64,000 nucleotides of DNA from Hymenobacter sp. BT18 (GCF_012273015.1 NZ_CP050954.1:3822001-3886000), one strand, 5' to 3'; counted from the stretch's first letter, positions 1-9,109 are shown. Made by a program: numbers and translations. The notes: generated by a model from the letters alone, not told the origin.

Positions 1-1
1 G

Positions 2-1960
2 CGCATCTTCGCCATCAACGAAGCTTTCCAGGCCGGCTACGACGTGGACCGCGTGCACGCGCTCACGCGCATCGACCGCTGGTTTCTGCAGCGCCTCTAC
101 GGCATCTTCCAGCTGGGCCAAACGCTCGGCGAGAAGCGCCACAACGGCGGCCTTGACGCCCTGGATACGGCCCTGCTGCGCCAGGCCAAGAAGCAGGGCT
201 TTTCGGACCAGCAGCTGGCCGTGCTGCTGCTGGGCCCGGCCGAGGTGAAGGCCAACGAGCTGCTCGTGCGCGCTCGCCGCCAGGCCCTGGGCGTGCGGCC
301 CGTCGTCAAGCAGATTGACACGCTGGCGGCCGAATTCCCGGCCCAGACCAACTACCTGTACCTGACCTACCACGGCACCGAGCACGACCTGGAACCGGAA
401 ACCGACAAGTCGGTGGTGGTGCTGGGCTCGGGCGTGTACCGCATCGGCTCGTCGGTGGAGTTTGACTGGTGCGGGGTGAATGCGGCCCAGACCGTGAACG
501 AGGAGGGCTACAAGTCCATCATCATCAACTACAACCCCGAAACCGTGAGCACCGACTACGACGTGTCGGACCGCCTCTACTTCGAGGAATTGAGCTACGA
601 GCGGGTGATGGACATCCTGGACTTTGAGGCGCCGCAGGGCGTGATCCTGAGCACCGGCGGGCAGATTCCCAACAACATTGCCACCCGCCTGGAAGCGGCC
701 GGCGCGCCCATCCTGGGCACGGCCGCCGCCCGCATCGACGAGGCCGAAAACCGCCACAAGTTCAGCTCCATCCTCGACGAGCTGGGCATTGCCCAGCCGC
801 GCTGGAGCGAGCTGACCACCCTGGAGGCCATCTACGCCTTCGTCAAGCAGGTGGGCTTCCCGGTGCTGATCCGGCCGAGCTACGTGCTGTCGGGGGCGGC
901 CATGAACGTGGTCTCGAACGTGCCGGAGCTGGAGGAGTACCTGAAGCTGGCCGTGGACGTCAGCGCCGAGTACCCGGTGGTGGTGTCCGAGTTCATCCAG
1001 GAGGCGAAGGAAATCGAGCTGGACGCGGTGGCCGACAAGGGGGAAATTGTTTCCTATGCTATTTCCGAGCACGTGGAGTTTGCCGGGGTGCACTCGGGGG
1101 ATGCGACCATGTACTACCCGCCCCAGCGCGTGTACGTGGGCACGGTGCGCAAGCTCAAGGTCATTGCCGAGAAGATTGCCCGGCGCTTCCAGATCAGCGG
1201 GCCGTTCAACATCCAGTTCCTGGAGAAGAACCGCGAAATCCGGGTGATTGAGTGCAACCTGCGGGCCTCGCGCTCCTTCCCGTTCGTGAGCAAGGTCTCG
1301 GGCCACAACCTGATCAGGAAGGCCACGCAGGTGCTGCTGGGCGTGCCCGTGGCGCGCGACGCGAGCGAGCTGGTCTACGATTTGCCCTTCGTGGGGGTGA
1401 AGGCCTCGCAGTTCTCCTTCACGCGCCTGCAGGGGGCGGACCCGGTGCTGCGCGTGGACATGACCAGCACCGGGGAGGTGGGCTGCCTGGGCGACACGGC
1501 CGAGGAAGCGCTGCTGAAGTCCTTGCTGAGCGTGGGCTACCGGATTCCGGAGAAGACGGTGCTCATCTCCAGCGGCCCGCTGACCTCGAAGGTGGCGCTG
1601 CTGGAATCGGCGCAGGTGCTGGTGCAGAAGGGTTACCAGCTCTACGCCACGCACGGCACGCACAGCTTCTTTGCCGAGCACGGGGTGGCCAGCACCCTGG
1701 TGTACTGGCCCGACGAGCTGCAGGAGCCCAACGCGCTGAGCCTGCTGCGCGCGCGCCAGATTGACCTGGTCATCAACATTCCGAAGAACACGAGCAAGGG
1801 CGAGCTGGACAACGACTACAACATCCGGCGCACGGCCGTGGACTTCAACAGCCCGCTCATCACCAACGCCCGCCTCGCGAAAGCCTTCATCCACGCCTTC
1901 ACTTCCCTCTCGCTCGAGGACCTGAAGATCAAAAGCTGGAACGAGTACAAGGCCCTGTAG
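2..1960 (+). CDS. carB: Carbamoyl-phosphate synthase large subunit, 3' part (partial)
   Basis: The reading frame is open from base 2, so the gene starts outside the window. About 652 C-terminal residues are present of a protein that is about 1070 aa in E. coli. They cover the end of the oligomerisation domain (RIFAINEAF, then LTRIDRWFL), the second ATP-grasp half that makes carbamoyl phosphate from carbamate (SVVVLGSGVYRIGSSVEFDW, later NIQFLEKN and ECNLRASRSFPFVSK), and the C-terminal MGS-like allosteric domain (about the last 135 residues, with YATHGTHSFF). The product feeds arginine and pyrimidine synthesis in the cytoplasm. An acyl-ornithine carbamoyltransferase follows on the same strand, but a strong hairpin separates the two genes. 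Confidence 0.97.
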   Translation, partial: RIFAINEAFQAGYDVDRVHALTRIDRWFLQRLYGIFQLGQTLGEKRHNGGLDALDTALLRQAKKQGFSDQQLAVLLLGPAEVKANELLVRARRQALGVRPVVKQIDTLAAEFPAQTNYLYLTYHGTEHDLEPETDKSVVVLGSGVYRIGSSVEFDWCGVNAAQTVNEEGYKSIIINYNPETVSTDYDVSDRLYFEELSYERVMDILDFEAPQGVILSTGGQIPNNIATRLEAAGAPILGTAAARIDEAENRHKFSSILDELGIAQPRWSELTTLEAIYAFVKQVGFPVLIRPSYVLSGAAMNVVSNVPELEEYLKLAVDVSAEYPVVVSEFIQEAKEIELDAVADKGEIVSYAISEHVEFAGVHSGDATMYYPPQRVYVGTVRKLKVIAEKIARRFQISGPFNIQFLEKNREIRVIECNLRASRSFPFVSKVSGHNLIRKATQVLLGVPVARDASELVYDLPFVGVKASQFSFTRLQGADPVLRVDMTSTGEVGCLGDTAEEALLKSLLSVGYRIPEKTVLISSGPLTSKVALLESAQVLVQKGYQLYATHGTHSFFAEHGVASTLVYWPDELQEPNALSLLRARQIDLVINIPKNTSKGELDNDYNIRRTAVDFNSPLITNARLAKAFIHAFTSLSLEDLKIKSWNEYKAL

Positions 1961-1970
1961 ACAGTTGACC

Positions 1971-2023
1971 GATTCCAAAGGGACGCCATGCGGATAAGCT
2001 CCGCATGGCGTCCCTTTGGAATC
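1971..2023 (+). terminator. Perfect 23-bp stem-loop after carB
   Basis: A 23-bp arm (1971-1993) is repeated exactly as its reverse complement at 2001-2023, with a 7-nt loop. It lies 10 bp after the carB stop. There is no T-run, so it may act as a terminator or as a 3'-end stabiliser. Confidence 0.7.
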
Positions 2024-2058
2024 GTTCGTGTTGGGTCACGGAGCACTTACCAATCCCA

Positions 2059-2240
2059 CTGGCGCGAGTTTAGCGTAGCGTAACTCGTGACCAGCCATGA
2101 GGTGGGGGTGTCCTTGCACTGCCGCACTAGCGGCAAGGCGGTTGATGGTTATCCACCTCGTTCAACAACTTCGTTCTACTGCGCGGCACAGCCTCGCCCG
2201 CATGATCGGCACGAGGTACGCTGCGCTAAACTCGCGCCAG
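2059..2240. repeat. MITE-like element with about 43-bp imperfect terminal inverted repeats
   Basis: The left end (starting CTGGCGCGAGTTTAGCG) is mirrored at the right end (ending CGCTAAACTCGCGCCAG). The inverted match extends imperfectly for about 43 bp each side around a roughly 95-bp core. No convincing ORF or target-site duplication is visible. The element sits in the leader of the next gene, 18 bp before its start codon. Confidence 0.55.
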
Positions 2241-2258
2241 GCTACATACCCTTTTCTC

Positions 2259-3212
2259 ATGAAAAAATTCACCTCGTTCGCCGACGTACCCGACTACCGC
2301 GCCCTGCTGCACCAAGCGCTGGAGATTAAGCAGAACCCCTACGGCTACCAGCACGTTGGGCGCAACAAAACCGTAGGGCTTATCTTCTTTAATCCCAGCC
2401 TGCGCACCCGGCTCAGCTCCATCAAGGCGGCCTACAACCTGGGGGCGCAAGCCTGGGTGCTCAACGCCGGCGCCGACTCCTGGACCCTGGAAATGGCCGA
2501 TGGCGCCGTGATGAACGGCGGCACGCAGGAGCACATCAAGGACGCCATTGCGGTGATGAGCCAGTACTGCGACGTGCTGGGCGTGCGCACCTTCCCCACG
2601 CTCAAGGACCGGGCCGAGGATTACGGTGAAGTAGTCTTCAACAAGATTCTGCAGTACGCCACCGTGCCCGTCATTAGCCTGGAAAGCGCCACGCTGCATC
2701 CGCTGCAAAGCTTCGCCGACCTGATTACGGTGGCCGAAACCAAAAAGAAAGAGCGGGTGAAAGTGGTGCTGACCTGGGCCCCGCACGTGCGCGCCTTGCC
2801 TCAGTGCGTGCCCAACTCGTTCTGCGACTGGTTCTCGGAAATCGACTGGGTGGATTTCGTCATCACCCACCCCGAGGGCTACGAACTGGACCCCAGGTTC
2901 ACGAAAGGGGCGCGAATCGAATACGACCAGAAGAAGGCCCTGGAAGGCGCCGACTACGTGCAGGCCAAGAACTGGAGCAGCTACCAGCAGTACGGCCAGG
3001 TGCTGCAGAACGACCCGGCCTGGATGCTCACGCCCGAGCATATGGCCCTGACCGACAACGCTAAATTCCTGCATTGCCTACCCGTGCGCCGCAACGTAGA
3101 AGTAGCGGATGCGGTGCTGGATGCGCCCGGCTCACTCATCATTCAGGAGGCCGGCAACCGGGTATTTTCCATGCAAACGGTGCTGCACGAGCTGCTGAAG
3201 GAAAGTGTATAA
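2259..3212 (+). CDS. argF': N-acetyl- or N-succinylornithine carbamoyltransferase
   Basis: This 317-aa enzyme transfers carbamoyl phosphate to an N-acylated ornithine in the acylated arginine pathway of Bacteroidota and Xanthomonas. The carbamoyl-phosphate loop reads FFNPSLRTRLSS, and the family-specific proline loop reads HCLPVRRNVEV where OTCases have HCLP followed by a different sequence. The start at 2259 (MKKFTSFADV) is chosen because the upstream 54 codons run through the inverted-repeat element. Residue 90, which in characterised relatives separates succinylornithine enzymes (Pro) from acetylornithine enzymes (Glu), is Gln here, so the acyl group is not assigned. The adjacent carB supplies the co-substrate. 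Confidence 0.93.
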   Translation: MKKFTSFADVPDYRALLHQALEIKQNPYGYQHVGRNKTVGLIFFNPSLRTRLSSIKAAYNLGAQAWVLNAGADSWTLEMADGAVMNGGTQEHIKDAIAVMSQYCDVLGVRTFPTLKDRAEDYGEVVFNKILQYATVPVISLESATLHPLQSFADLITVAETKKKERVKVVLTWAPHVRALPQCVPNSFCDWFSEIDWVDFVITHPEGYELDPRFTKGARIEYDQKKALEGADYVQAKNWSSYQQYGQVLQNDPAWMLTPEHMALTDNAKFLHCLPVRRNVEVADAVLDAPGSLIIQEAGNRVFSMQTVLHELLKESV

Positions 3213-3308
3213 TTCGGGCACGGTATAACAATGGAAAGAAACCTGCGTTCAAGGCGAGGTCGAAATGGCCAGCGGGTCATTTCGGAAAGTTCACCTTAAC
3301 CCTTACCC

Positions 3309-3647
3309 ATGAAGAAGGTATTTGTCCTCGCCGCACTCCTCGTAACCGGTGCCACCGCTGCTAACGCACAAACCAGCACCACCACGACCACGACGGCACC
3401 CCAGCCTACGCAGAGCACAACCGTGCAAACCCAGACCGGGACAACTGTACCAGCCACCACGGGCACCGTGAATACCACCGTGACGACCACTCCGGCCCCC
3501 ACCACGGCGCCAGCTCCGGCTCCGGCTACTACCGTAGAAACGCAGGCCGGTACGGGCGTTACCCAGTCGGGCGCTACCATGACGGATAAGCCAGCCGACG
3601 TGAAAGCCAAGGACAAGAAGAAGAAGTCGAAAGTGAAGGCTGACTAA
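3309..3647 (+). CDS. Small Thr/Pro-rich secreted protein
   Basis: This 112-aa protein has a clear signal peptide (MKKVFVLAALLVTG, cleavage near ANA-Q at residue 20). A low-complexity Thr/Ala/Pro/Val body follows, with a Lys-rich tail (KDKKKKSKVKAD). No catalytic domain is visible. The composition suggests an exported, extended periplasmic or surface protein. The intergenic gap to the upstream carbamoyltransferase is short, and a strong hairpin follows the gene. It is real by its signal peptide and by the terminator, but its function is unknown. Confidence 0.75.
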   Translation: MKKVFVLAALLVTGATAANAQTSTTTTTTAPQPTQSTTVQTQTGTTVPATTGTVNTTVTTTPAPTTAPAPAPATTVETQAGTGVTQSGATMTDKPADVKAKDKKKKSKVKAD

Positions 3648-3671
3648 GCTGCTTCACGCCACCTATTGCCG

Positions 3672-3705
3672 CACCGCCCAGCTGCCTTCCGGTAGCTGGG
3701 CGGTG
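3672..3705. terminator. Stem-loop between convergent genes
   Basis: CACCGCCCAGCT (3672-3683) pairs perfectly with AGCTGGGCGGTG (3694-3705). It is followed on the plus strand by TTGTTTT. It lies between the Thr-rich gene and the convergent dinB. Confidence 0.75.
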
Positions 3706-3747
3706 TTGTTTTCCGGTGTCTGGAAAAGCGGCGGCCGATCTGCCAGG

Positions 3748-4824
3748 TCAGAATAGAAAGGCCAGTTGCTTGCCCACCGCTTCCTCCAGGGTTTCGAGGT
3801 TGGAAAGCGTAAGGCCCAGCAGGCGTACCCCTTTGGCTAGGGGCAGCACGCTGGCCGTTAGCTCCCGGCTTAGTTGCTCGGCCATGGCCTGGCTGCTAAT
3901 CGGAGCCAGCAGCGTGCGGCTGCGGGTAATCTGCTGGAAGTCGGCGTACTTGACCTTAAGCGTGAGCGTGCGGCCCCGCACCTCCGCCCGCTGGCAGTAG
4001 CTCCACACCGAGTCCAGGCAGGGCTGCAGTCCTGAGAGTAGTTCCTCCGGCGTAGTCAAGTCCTGCTCGAAGGTGGTTTCCGAGCCCACAGACTTGCGCT
4101 GCCGGTCGGGGCGCACGGGGCGGTGGTCGATGGCGCGGGCAATGTGGTAGTAGTAGGAGCCGGCCTTGCCGAAGTGCTGGCGCAGGAACGTTTCCGTCTG
4201 CTGGCGCAGGTCGAGGCCCGAGAAGATGCCCAGTTGGTTTAGCCGCGCCGCCGTAGCCGGCCCGATGCCGTGAAACTCGCCCACCCGCAGCTGCTCCACA
4301 AAGGCCAGCCCCTGTGCGGGCTTAATCACAAACTGCCCGTTGGGCTTGCGGTAGTCGGAAGCCAGCTTGGCCAGAAACTTATTGTAGCTGATGCCGGCCG
4401 AGGCCGTCAGCTGAGTGTGGTGCAGGATGGCCGCCCTGATTTCCTGGGCTATCTGCGTGGCCGACTCAATGCCCTTCAGGTTTTCCGTCACGTCCAGGTA
4501 GGCCTCATCCAGGGAAAGCGGCTCTATCAGCGGCGTGTATTCCGCAAATATTTCCCGGATCTGCCGGGACACAGCTTTGTACACCTCAAACCGGGGCTTC
4601 ACGAAAATCAGGTACGGGCACTTGCGCAGGGCCGTGCTGGAGGGCATGGCCGAGCGCACCCCAAACTGCCGGGCCTCGTAGGAAGCCGCTGCTACCACAC
4701 CCCGGGCCTGGGAGCCGCCGACGGCCACGGGCTTCCCGCGCAGCGCGGGGTTGTCGCGCTGCTCCACGGAGGCGTAGAACGCGTCCATGTCGAGGTGAAT
4801 AATTTTGCGGATAGCGGCGTCCAA
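3748..4824 (-). CDS. dinB: DNA polymerase IV (Y-family translesion polymerase)
   Basis: The 358-aa product matches the size of DinB (351 aa in E. coli). The palm motif KIIHLDMDAFYASVEQRDNP carries the first catalytic Asp residues and SLDEAYLDVT the second set. The C-terminus KQLAFLF is a beta-clamp-binding motif. A TTG start at 4824 is preferred: the 63 residues upstream look untranslated, a longer ORF would overlap the next gene, and a good Bacteroidota promoter ends about 25 bp upstream of the TTG. Function: error-prone bypass of DNA lesions. Confidence 0.93.
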   Translation of the reverse strand: MDAAIRKIIHLDMDAFYASVEQRDNPALRGKPVAVGGSQARGVVAAASYEARQFGVRSAMPSSTALRKCPYLIFVKPRFEVYKAVSRQIREIFAEYTPLIEPLSLDEAYLDVTENLKGIESATQIAQEIRAAILHHTQLTASAGISYNKFLAKLASDYRKPNGQFVIKPAQGLAFVEQLRVGEFHGIGPATAARLNQLGIFSGLDLRQQTETFLRQHFGKAGSYYYHIARAIDHRPVRPDRQRKSVGSETTFEQDLTTPEELLSGLQPCLDSVWSYCQRAEVRGRTLTLKVKYADFQQITRSRTLLAPISSQAMAEQLSRELTASVLPLAKGVRLLGLTLSNLETLEEAVGKQLAFLF

Positions 4825-4848
4825 ACGAGCAGGGAAGAAGACCAGCCG

Positions 4849-4879
4849 CAAAGGTCGGCACCGGGCACACAGATGCCAA
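4849..4879 (-). promoter_or_regulatory. Predicted dinB promoter
   Basis: On the minus strand, TTGG (4876-4879) is followed after 19 nt by GACCTTTG (4849-4856). This is close to the Bacteroidota -33 / -7 TAnnTTTG pattern at the correct spacing. It supports the TTG start at 4824. Confidence 0.5.
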
Positions 4880-4892
4880 GCCACCGCCCGGC

Positions 4893-5813
4893 CTAGTGAG
4901 GGATGGTAGTGAATGCTTCCTGGTACAGCTTCTGGTCTTCGGTGCCCAGGCGCGCATCCAGAACTGCTTTTTCGCTCAGAAAGCGCGGGGCGTTGGGTTG
5001 CGCGAAGTCCCATTTGCCCACGTACTGCAGCTGACCCGGCTGCAGGGTAAACGAGTAGCGCCGGTCGGTAAGCGCGCCGCGTGCCGCTTTACGTAGCGCT
5101 TCGGTGCCGTAGGAATACTCATACCACTGCAGCACGTAGCGGCCCGGTGGTAGCGCTACGCAAAACTCGTTTTCAGGGCGGGTGCGCACGATGGGCTTCA
5201 CGCTAATGCGGTAGAACTTGCCAGTGGTGAGGTTCAGCAGCCGCACGTATTGCGGCAGGCCCCCACTGCTAAACCCCAGCCGTTGGAGGCAATGGCCGTA
5301 GATAACGCCTTTGCCCGCGGGGATTTCGCCCTGATTGGTGCTCCAGCTTCGGGAAGGAAGCACAAGGGCCGGGCCCGGAAATAAATCCAGCGAATCGGCC
5401 GGCATACCAGCGGAGATATTATCAATGGAAAAGGTGACCGGTACGGTGAAAAAGACATTAACCGGCCGGCGGTTCTGGGTGCCCGGCTGCCACTGCACGG
5501 CTTGCAGGCGTTGGGCGGCCCGCAGAGCTTCGGCATCCAGGTCGGGCCGTAGGCCTTGCTTGATGGTGATGTTGGTGACGTGCCCGGTGGAATCAACCAC
5601 AAAGGCCAACAGAACTTTGCCCTGAATACCGTCGCGCAGGGCTGTAGGCGGGTAGCGCAGGCTGTCCGTTACCAGCTTAAACAGGGCTTTGGGGCCTCCT
5701 GGAAATACGGGCATGGTTTCCTGGTAGCCCACACGGCGCCGCGTAGTATCAGCAGACTGCGCCAGGGTAGAGTAGCTGATCAGCAGCCCCAGAAAAAGGA
5801 AGTAGAAACGCAT
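4893..5813 (-). CDS. Secreted TonB C-terminal-domain protein
   Basis: The product has 306 aa. A signal peptide (MRFYFLFLGLLISYSTLAQ) is followed by a TonB-C-like domain at about residues 25-130. The domain starts MPVFPGGPKAL and contains the typical LRYPPTALRDGIQGKVLLAF stretch. The remaining about 170 residues are unassigned. ATG 5813 is preferred over an upstream TTG that would overlap the EamA gene. The stop codon of the upstream permease lies only 18 bp away, so the two may be cotranscribed. Stand-alone secreted TonB-C domains are common in Bacteroidota, usually with no proven role. Confidence 0.85.
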   Translation of the reverse strand: MRFYFLFLGLLISYSTLAQSADTTRRRVGYQETMPVFPGGPKALFKLVTDSLRYPPTALRDGIQGKVLLAFVVDSTGHVTNITIKQGLRPDLDAEALRAAQRLQAVQWQPGTQNRRPVNVFFTVPVTFSIDNISAGMPADSLDLFPGPALVLPSRSWSTNQGEIPAGKGVIYGHCLQRLGFSSGGLPQYVRLLNLTTGKFYRISVKPIVRTRPENEFCVALPPGRYVLQWYEYSYGTEALRKAARGALTDRRYSFTLQPGQLQYVGKWDFAQPNAPRFLSEKAVLDARLGTEDQKLYQEAFTTIPH

Positions 5814-5830
5814 ATAGCCCGCAAGATACC

Positions 5831-6766
5831 TCAATCCTGCACCGGCTCCAGGGGTATGGCGGCCGAATCGGGGGTAGCGCGCGGCTTGCGGCTCACCAGG
5901 AACACGCCCCCAAAAATGAGCAGGGCTTGCAGGGCCTTTACCAGGGTGAGGGTGTCTTTGCCAAGAGCCACGGCAATGCCCACTGCCAGGGCCGGCTGCA
6001 GGTAGATGTAGGCACCCAGCAGGGCAGGGGAAGCGTACTTCAGGGCCCAGTTATTCAGCAAGTAGGCCATAATGGTCAGGCAGATAACCATGTAGGCAAT
6101 GGCTGCCCAGATGCCCGGCGGAAAGCTGGCGTAGTCGGGGGCCAGCACCTGTTGCCAGCCGGCCGGCACGGCAATGAAGGCACCAACCAGGAATATGCGC
6201 GCCAGCACCGTGAAGGGGTGGTACTTGCGCATCAGGGGCATTACCACGACCAGGTAGATGCCGAAGGCCGTGGCGTTGAGCAGAATGTATACGTTGCCGA
6301 GTAAGCCATCCTGCCCATTGGCCGCCACCGGGCCCCGGCTCAGAATGATGCTGGCCGCGCCCACAGCGGCCAGCGCAATGCCCAGCAGCCGGGGCAGCGT
6401 AATCTTTTCGCCCAGCAGCACCACCGAGGCCAGTACCGTAACGACCGGGGCAATGGTTTGAATTAGCGAGGCGTTGATGGGCGAGGTGAGATTCAAGCCC
6501 GAGAAGAACAGCAGCTGATTCAGGCCAATGCCCAGGATGCCGCTGGCCAGGGCCCGCAGGTTATCGGCGCGACCTTGGATACGGTCCTGCGGGGCTACAA
6601 GGCGGCTGAGCACCCCAAAAAACACGGCCGCGCCTACGATGCGCAGCACCACCAGCCCAAACGGGCCCATGTAGCGCGGCATCACGTCTTTGGAGATGCT
6701 GTAGTTGGCGGCGTAGATCAGGGCCACCACAAACAGGGCCGCGTGCACCTTCACTGAGTTTTTCAT
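5831..6766 (-). CDS. EamA/DMT-family permease
   Basis: A 311-aa, very hydrophobic protein with about ten predicted membrane helices arranged as two EamA repeats (residues about 8-145 and 160-300). Typical features are the first helix HAALFVVALIYAANYSISK and the family-like ASLIQTIAPVVTVLASVVLL. It sits in the inner membrane and probably exports a small metabolite; the substrate cannot be read from sequence. ATG 6766 is chosen over a TTG two codons upstream. It is divergent from rarA, so the 134-bp gap should hold both promoters. Confidence 0.9.
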   Translation of the reverse strand: MKNSVKVHAALFVVALIYAANYSISKDVMPRYMGPFGLVVLRIVGAAVFFGVLSRLVAPQDRIQGRADNLRALASGILGIGLNQLLFFSGLNLTSPINASLIQTIAPVVTVLASVVLLGEKITLPRLLGIALAAVGAASIILSRGPVAANGQDGLLGNVYILLNATAFGIYLVVVMPLMRKYHPFTVLARIFLVGAFIAVPAGWQQVLAPDYASFPPGIWAAIAYMVICLTIMAYLLNNWALKYASPALLGAYIYLQPALAVGIAVALGKDTLTLVKALQALLIFGGVFLVSRKPRATPDSAAIPLEPVQD

Positions 6767-6793
6767 GCACAACGAAGGTAGCAGCCCGAACGG

Positions 6794-6801
6794 TAGCTTT
6801 G
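6794..6801 (+). promoter_or_regulatory. Putative -7 box upstream of rarA
   Basis: TAGCTTTG is an exact match to the Bacteroidota -7 consensus TAnnTTTG, 99 bp before the rarA ATG. No clear -33 element was seen. Confidence 0.35.
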
Positions 6802-6900
6802 CTGACCTTTGCGCCCTGTTCGCGTATAGGAAGGCCCTGCAAGTACTTTTTCCTGTGTGGTTCCAGGCCCCATACCCAGACCGCGCTATTTCCTTGCCCT

Positions 6901-8241
6901 ATGAGTACCGGTTCTCTTTTCGATGCGGATGCCCAGTCTGCCCCCCACGCCCGCATGGCTGCTCCCGCCCCGGGAGCCCCGCTGGCGGAACGTATGCGCC
7001 CCCGCACCCTCGACGACTACGCCGGCCAGCAGCACCTGATTGGGCCCGAGGGCGTACTGCGGCGCTACCTGCAGGCCGGCCGCCTGCCCAGCCTCATCTT
7101 GTGGGGGCCGCCCGGCGTGGGCAAAACCACCCTCGCTAACCTGCTGGCCCAGGAGCTGGGCAAGCCCTTTGCCTCGCTCAGCGCCGTGAATGCCGGCGTG
7201 AAGGACGTGCGGGAAGTGATAGAGCGGGCCAAAAAGCAGCGGGGCACCGTGCTGTTTATCGATGAAATTCACCGCTTCAGCAAAAGCCAGCAGGATGCCC
7301 TGTTGGGTGCCGTGGAGCAAGGCATCGTCACGCTCATTGGGGCCACCACCGAAAACCCCTCGTTTGAGGTTATTCCGGCCGTGCTGAGCCGGGCCCAGGT
7401 GTACGTGCTGGAGTCCCTGGGCAAGGATATCCTGATCGGCATCGTGGACAAAGCCCTGGCCGAAGACGAAGTGCTTGAGCAGCGGAACGTGCGCATGCAG
7501 GACTACGGGGCCCTACTCACCATTTCTGGGGGCGACGCGCGCAAGCTGCTCAACCTGCTGGAAATCGTGGTGGAAGCCAGCCGCCCCGACCCCGAAACCG
7601 GCCAGGTCGTCATCACCGACGAGGTAGTACAACAGCTGGCCCAGCAGCACCTGGCGCGCTACGACAAAGGCGGGGAAATGCACTACGACGTCATTTCGGC
7701 CTTTATCAAAAGCATCCGCGGCTCTGACCCCAACGCGGCCCTCTACTACTTGGCCATCATGCTGGAAGGGGGCGAGGACCCCAAGTTCATTGCCCGCCGC
7801 CTGCTCATTCTGTCCTCCGAAGATGTAGGCCTGGCCAACCCCAACGCGCTTATGCTGGCGCAAAGCTGCTTTCAGGCCGTGGCCGTGATTGGCATGCCCG
7901 AGTCGGATATTATTCTGGGCCAGACAGTGGTGTACTTGGCTACCTCGCCCAAGAGCAACGCTAGCTACAAGGCTATTCGGGAGGCCCGGGCCTTCGTGCG
8001 CCAAAACGGGCCCCAGCCGGTGCCCATTCCCCTGCGCAACGCGCCTACCAAGCTCATGAAGGAGCTGGGCTACGGCAATGAATACCAATACTCCCATGAC
8101 TACCCCGGCAACTTCGCCTTCCAGGAGTTTCTGCCGGAAGCCCTCAGCGGCCGGCGCTTCTACGAGCCCGGCCACAACCCCGCCGAAGCCAAAGCCCAGG
8201 AGCGCCTGCGCCAGCTCTGGGGCGAGAAGTACGGATATTAG
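6901..8241 (+). CDS. rarA: Replication-associated recombination protein A (AAA+ clamp-loader-like ATPase)
   Basis: This 446-aa AAA+ ATPase acts at stalled replication forks. It has Walker [11 protein letters not shown] (Lys75), Walker [11 protein letters not shown] and sensor [11 protein letters not shown]. The MgsA/WRNIP1-type C-terminal tetramerisation part contains [16 protein letters not shown] and [13 protein letters not shown] 6901 ([12 protein letters not shown]) is chosen over an in-frame CTG extension with unlikely composition. The gene is transcribed alone, with a hairpin about 60 bp downstream. Confidence 0.96.
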   Translation: MSTGSLFDADAQSAPHARMAAPAPGAPLAERMRPRTLDDYAGQQHLIGPEGVLRRYLQAGRLPSLILWGPPGVGKTTLANLLAQELGKPFASLSAVNAGVKDVREVIERAKKQRGTVLFIDEIHRFSKSQQDALLGAVEQGIVTLIGATTENPSFEVIPAVLSRAQVYVLESLGKDILIGIVDKALAEDEVLEQRNVRMQDYGALLTISGGDARKLLNLLEIVVEASRPDPETGQVVITDEVVQQLAQQHLARYDKGGEMHYDVISAFIKSIRGSDPNAALYYLAIMLEGGEDPKFIARRLLILSSEDVGLANPNALMLAQSCFQAVAVIGMPESDIILGQTVVYLATSPKSNASYKAIREARAFVRQNGPQPVPIPLRNAPTKLMKELGYGNEYQYSHDYPGNFAFQEFLPEALSGRRFYEPGHNPAEAKAQERLRQLWGEKYGY

Positions 8242-8300
8242 GTGAAGTAGTGAAATTGTGAAGTCCAGCATGCCCCTGGCGGCAGTAGTAGGCACCTGGC

Positions 8301-8335
8301 GGCAGACTTAGCCCGCGCAGCGGGCTAAGTCTGCC
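8301..8335. terminator. Perfect 15-bp stem-loop after rarA
   Basis: GGCAGACTTAGCCCG (8301-8315) and its exact reverse complement (8321-8335) flank a 5-nt loop. No T-run follows. The surrounding 8242-8461 spacer holds no ORF that I can support. Confidence 0.55.
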
Positions 8336-8461
8336 CGCCGAAGGATAAAAGCCAATCTCCAGACTGGCGGCCGCGCCAGCGGCCATCCGGCATCCTAAGG
8401 CGGGTTATTCAGCGGGGGAGACGCAACTGTGGGTCTCTGTGCCGTTTACAAACCCGCTATA

Positions 8462-9109
8462 ATGGAGGTTAAATCTAATGTTAAATTCATGAAAGAGTTA
8501 ATAAAAGATAGTGTGCTGCGCTATGCTCATGGGTTTTTATTGGGAAGTTTGACGGTATTGGTAATTGTAATTGGTCAATATTGCTTTGCTTTATTAGATC
8601 TGACGCCAACTGCTGGCTTTACTGTTGGTCTATTTTTTACTTATTTATTAAAAACATTGGCAGTTGCTTTTTTCGAAGAGTACTTGTTTAGAGTAGTCTT
8701 ATTGAAGTACATTGGTATAATATTCAATAATGTATATTTTTCAGTCCTATCTGCTAGTATTATCTTTTCCATAGCGCATATTGGTAACGAGTATTACACA
8801 ATAGCTGCATTTATATCTCATTTCCTTGGAGGTATCATGTATTGCTGTGCGTACGTTAAGACCAAAAATATTTGGCTGCCTTTTGGCCTGCATTCTGGTT
8901 GGAATCTTGCGCAGGTGATATTAGGAATGACCATGAATGGGTCTGATTATAGGGGTTTATTCAAAATAGATTTTTATCTAAGGGAGATATACCAAGGTGG
9001 TGATTATGGATTTGAGGGCGGTATTGTAGCTATAGTAGCCAGGCTTTTTATACTAGGGTATTTGCTATTTGTATACAAGGTGAAAGCAGTCAGCTCAAAG
9101 CCCATCTAG
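8462..9109 (+). CDS. CPBP-family intramembrane metalloprotease (Abi/CAAX-like)
   Basis: A 215-aa protein with several membrane helices and all three CPBP motifs: EEYLFR (Glu72, Glu73, Arg77), FSIAH (motif 2) and HSGWN (motif 3). Such membrane proteases cleave prenylated or other membrane substrates; in bacteria some give bacteriocin self-immunity. The substrate here is unknown. The gene is strikingly AT-rich (runs such as TTATTTATTAAAAACATTGG) compared with the GC-rich rarA and sppA around it, which suggests recent acquisition. ATG 8462 is preferred; ATG 8489 is possible. Confidence 0.88.
   Translation: MEVKSNVKFMKELIKDSVLRYAHGFLLGSLTVLVIVIGQYCFALLDLTPTAGFTVGLFFTYLLKTLAVAFFEEYLFRVVLLKYIGIIFNNVYFSVLSASIIFSIAHIGNEYYTIAAFISHFLGGIMYCCAYVKTKNIWLPFGLHSGWNLAQVILGMTMNGSDYRGLFKIDFYLREIYQGGDYGFEGGIVAIVARLFILGYLLFVYKVKAVSSKPI

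Noticed and set aside
2226..3074. 282-codon antisense ORF over the carbamoyltransferase
   Set aside because: No domain is present, and the sense frame carries every family motif.
3360..3540. Simple-sequence ACC/ACG tract
   Set aside because: It encodes the Thr-rich body of the small secreted protein in frame and has no exact tandem period.
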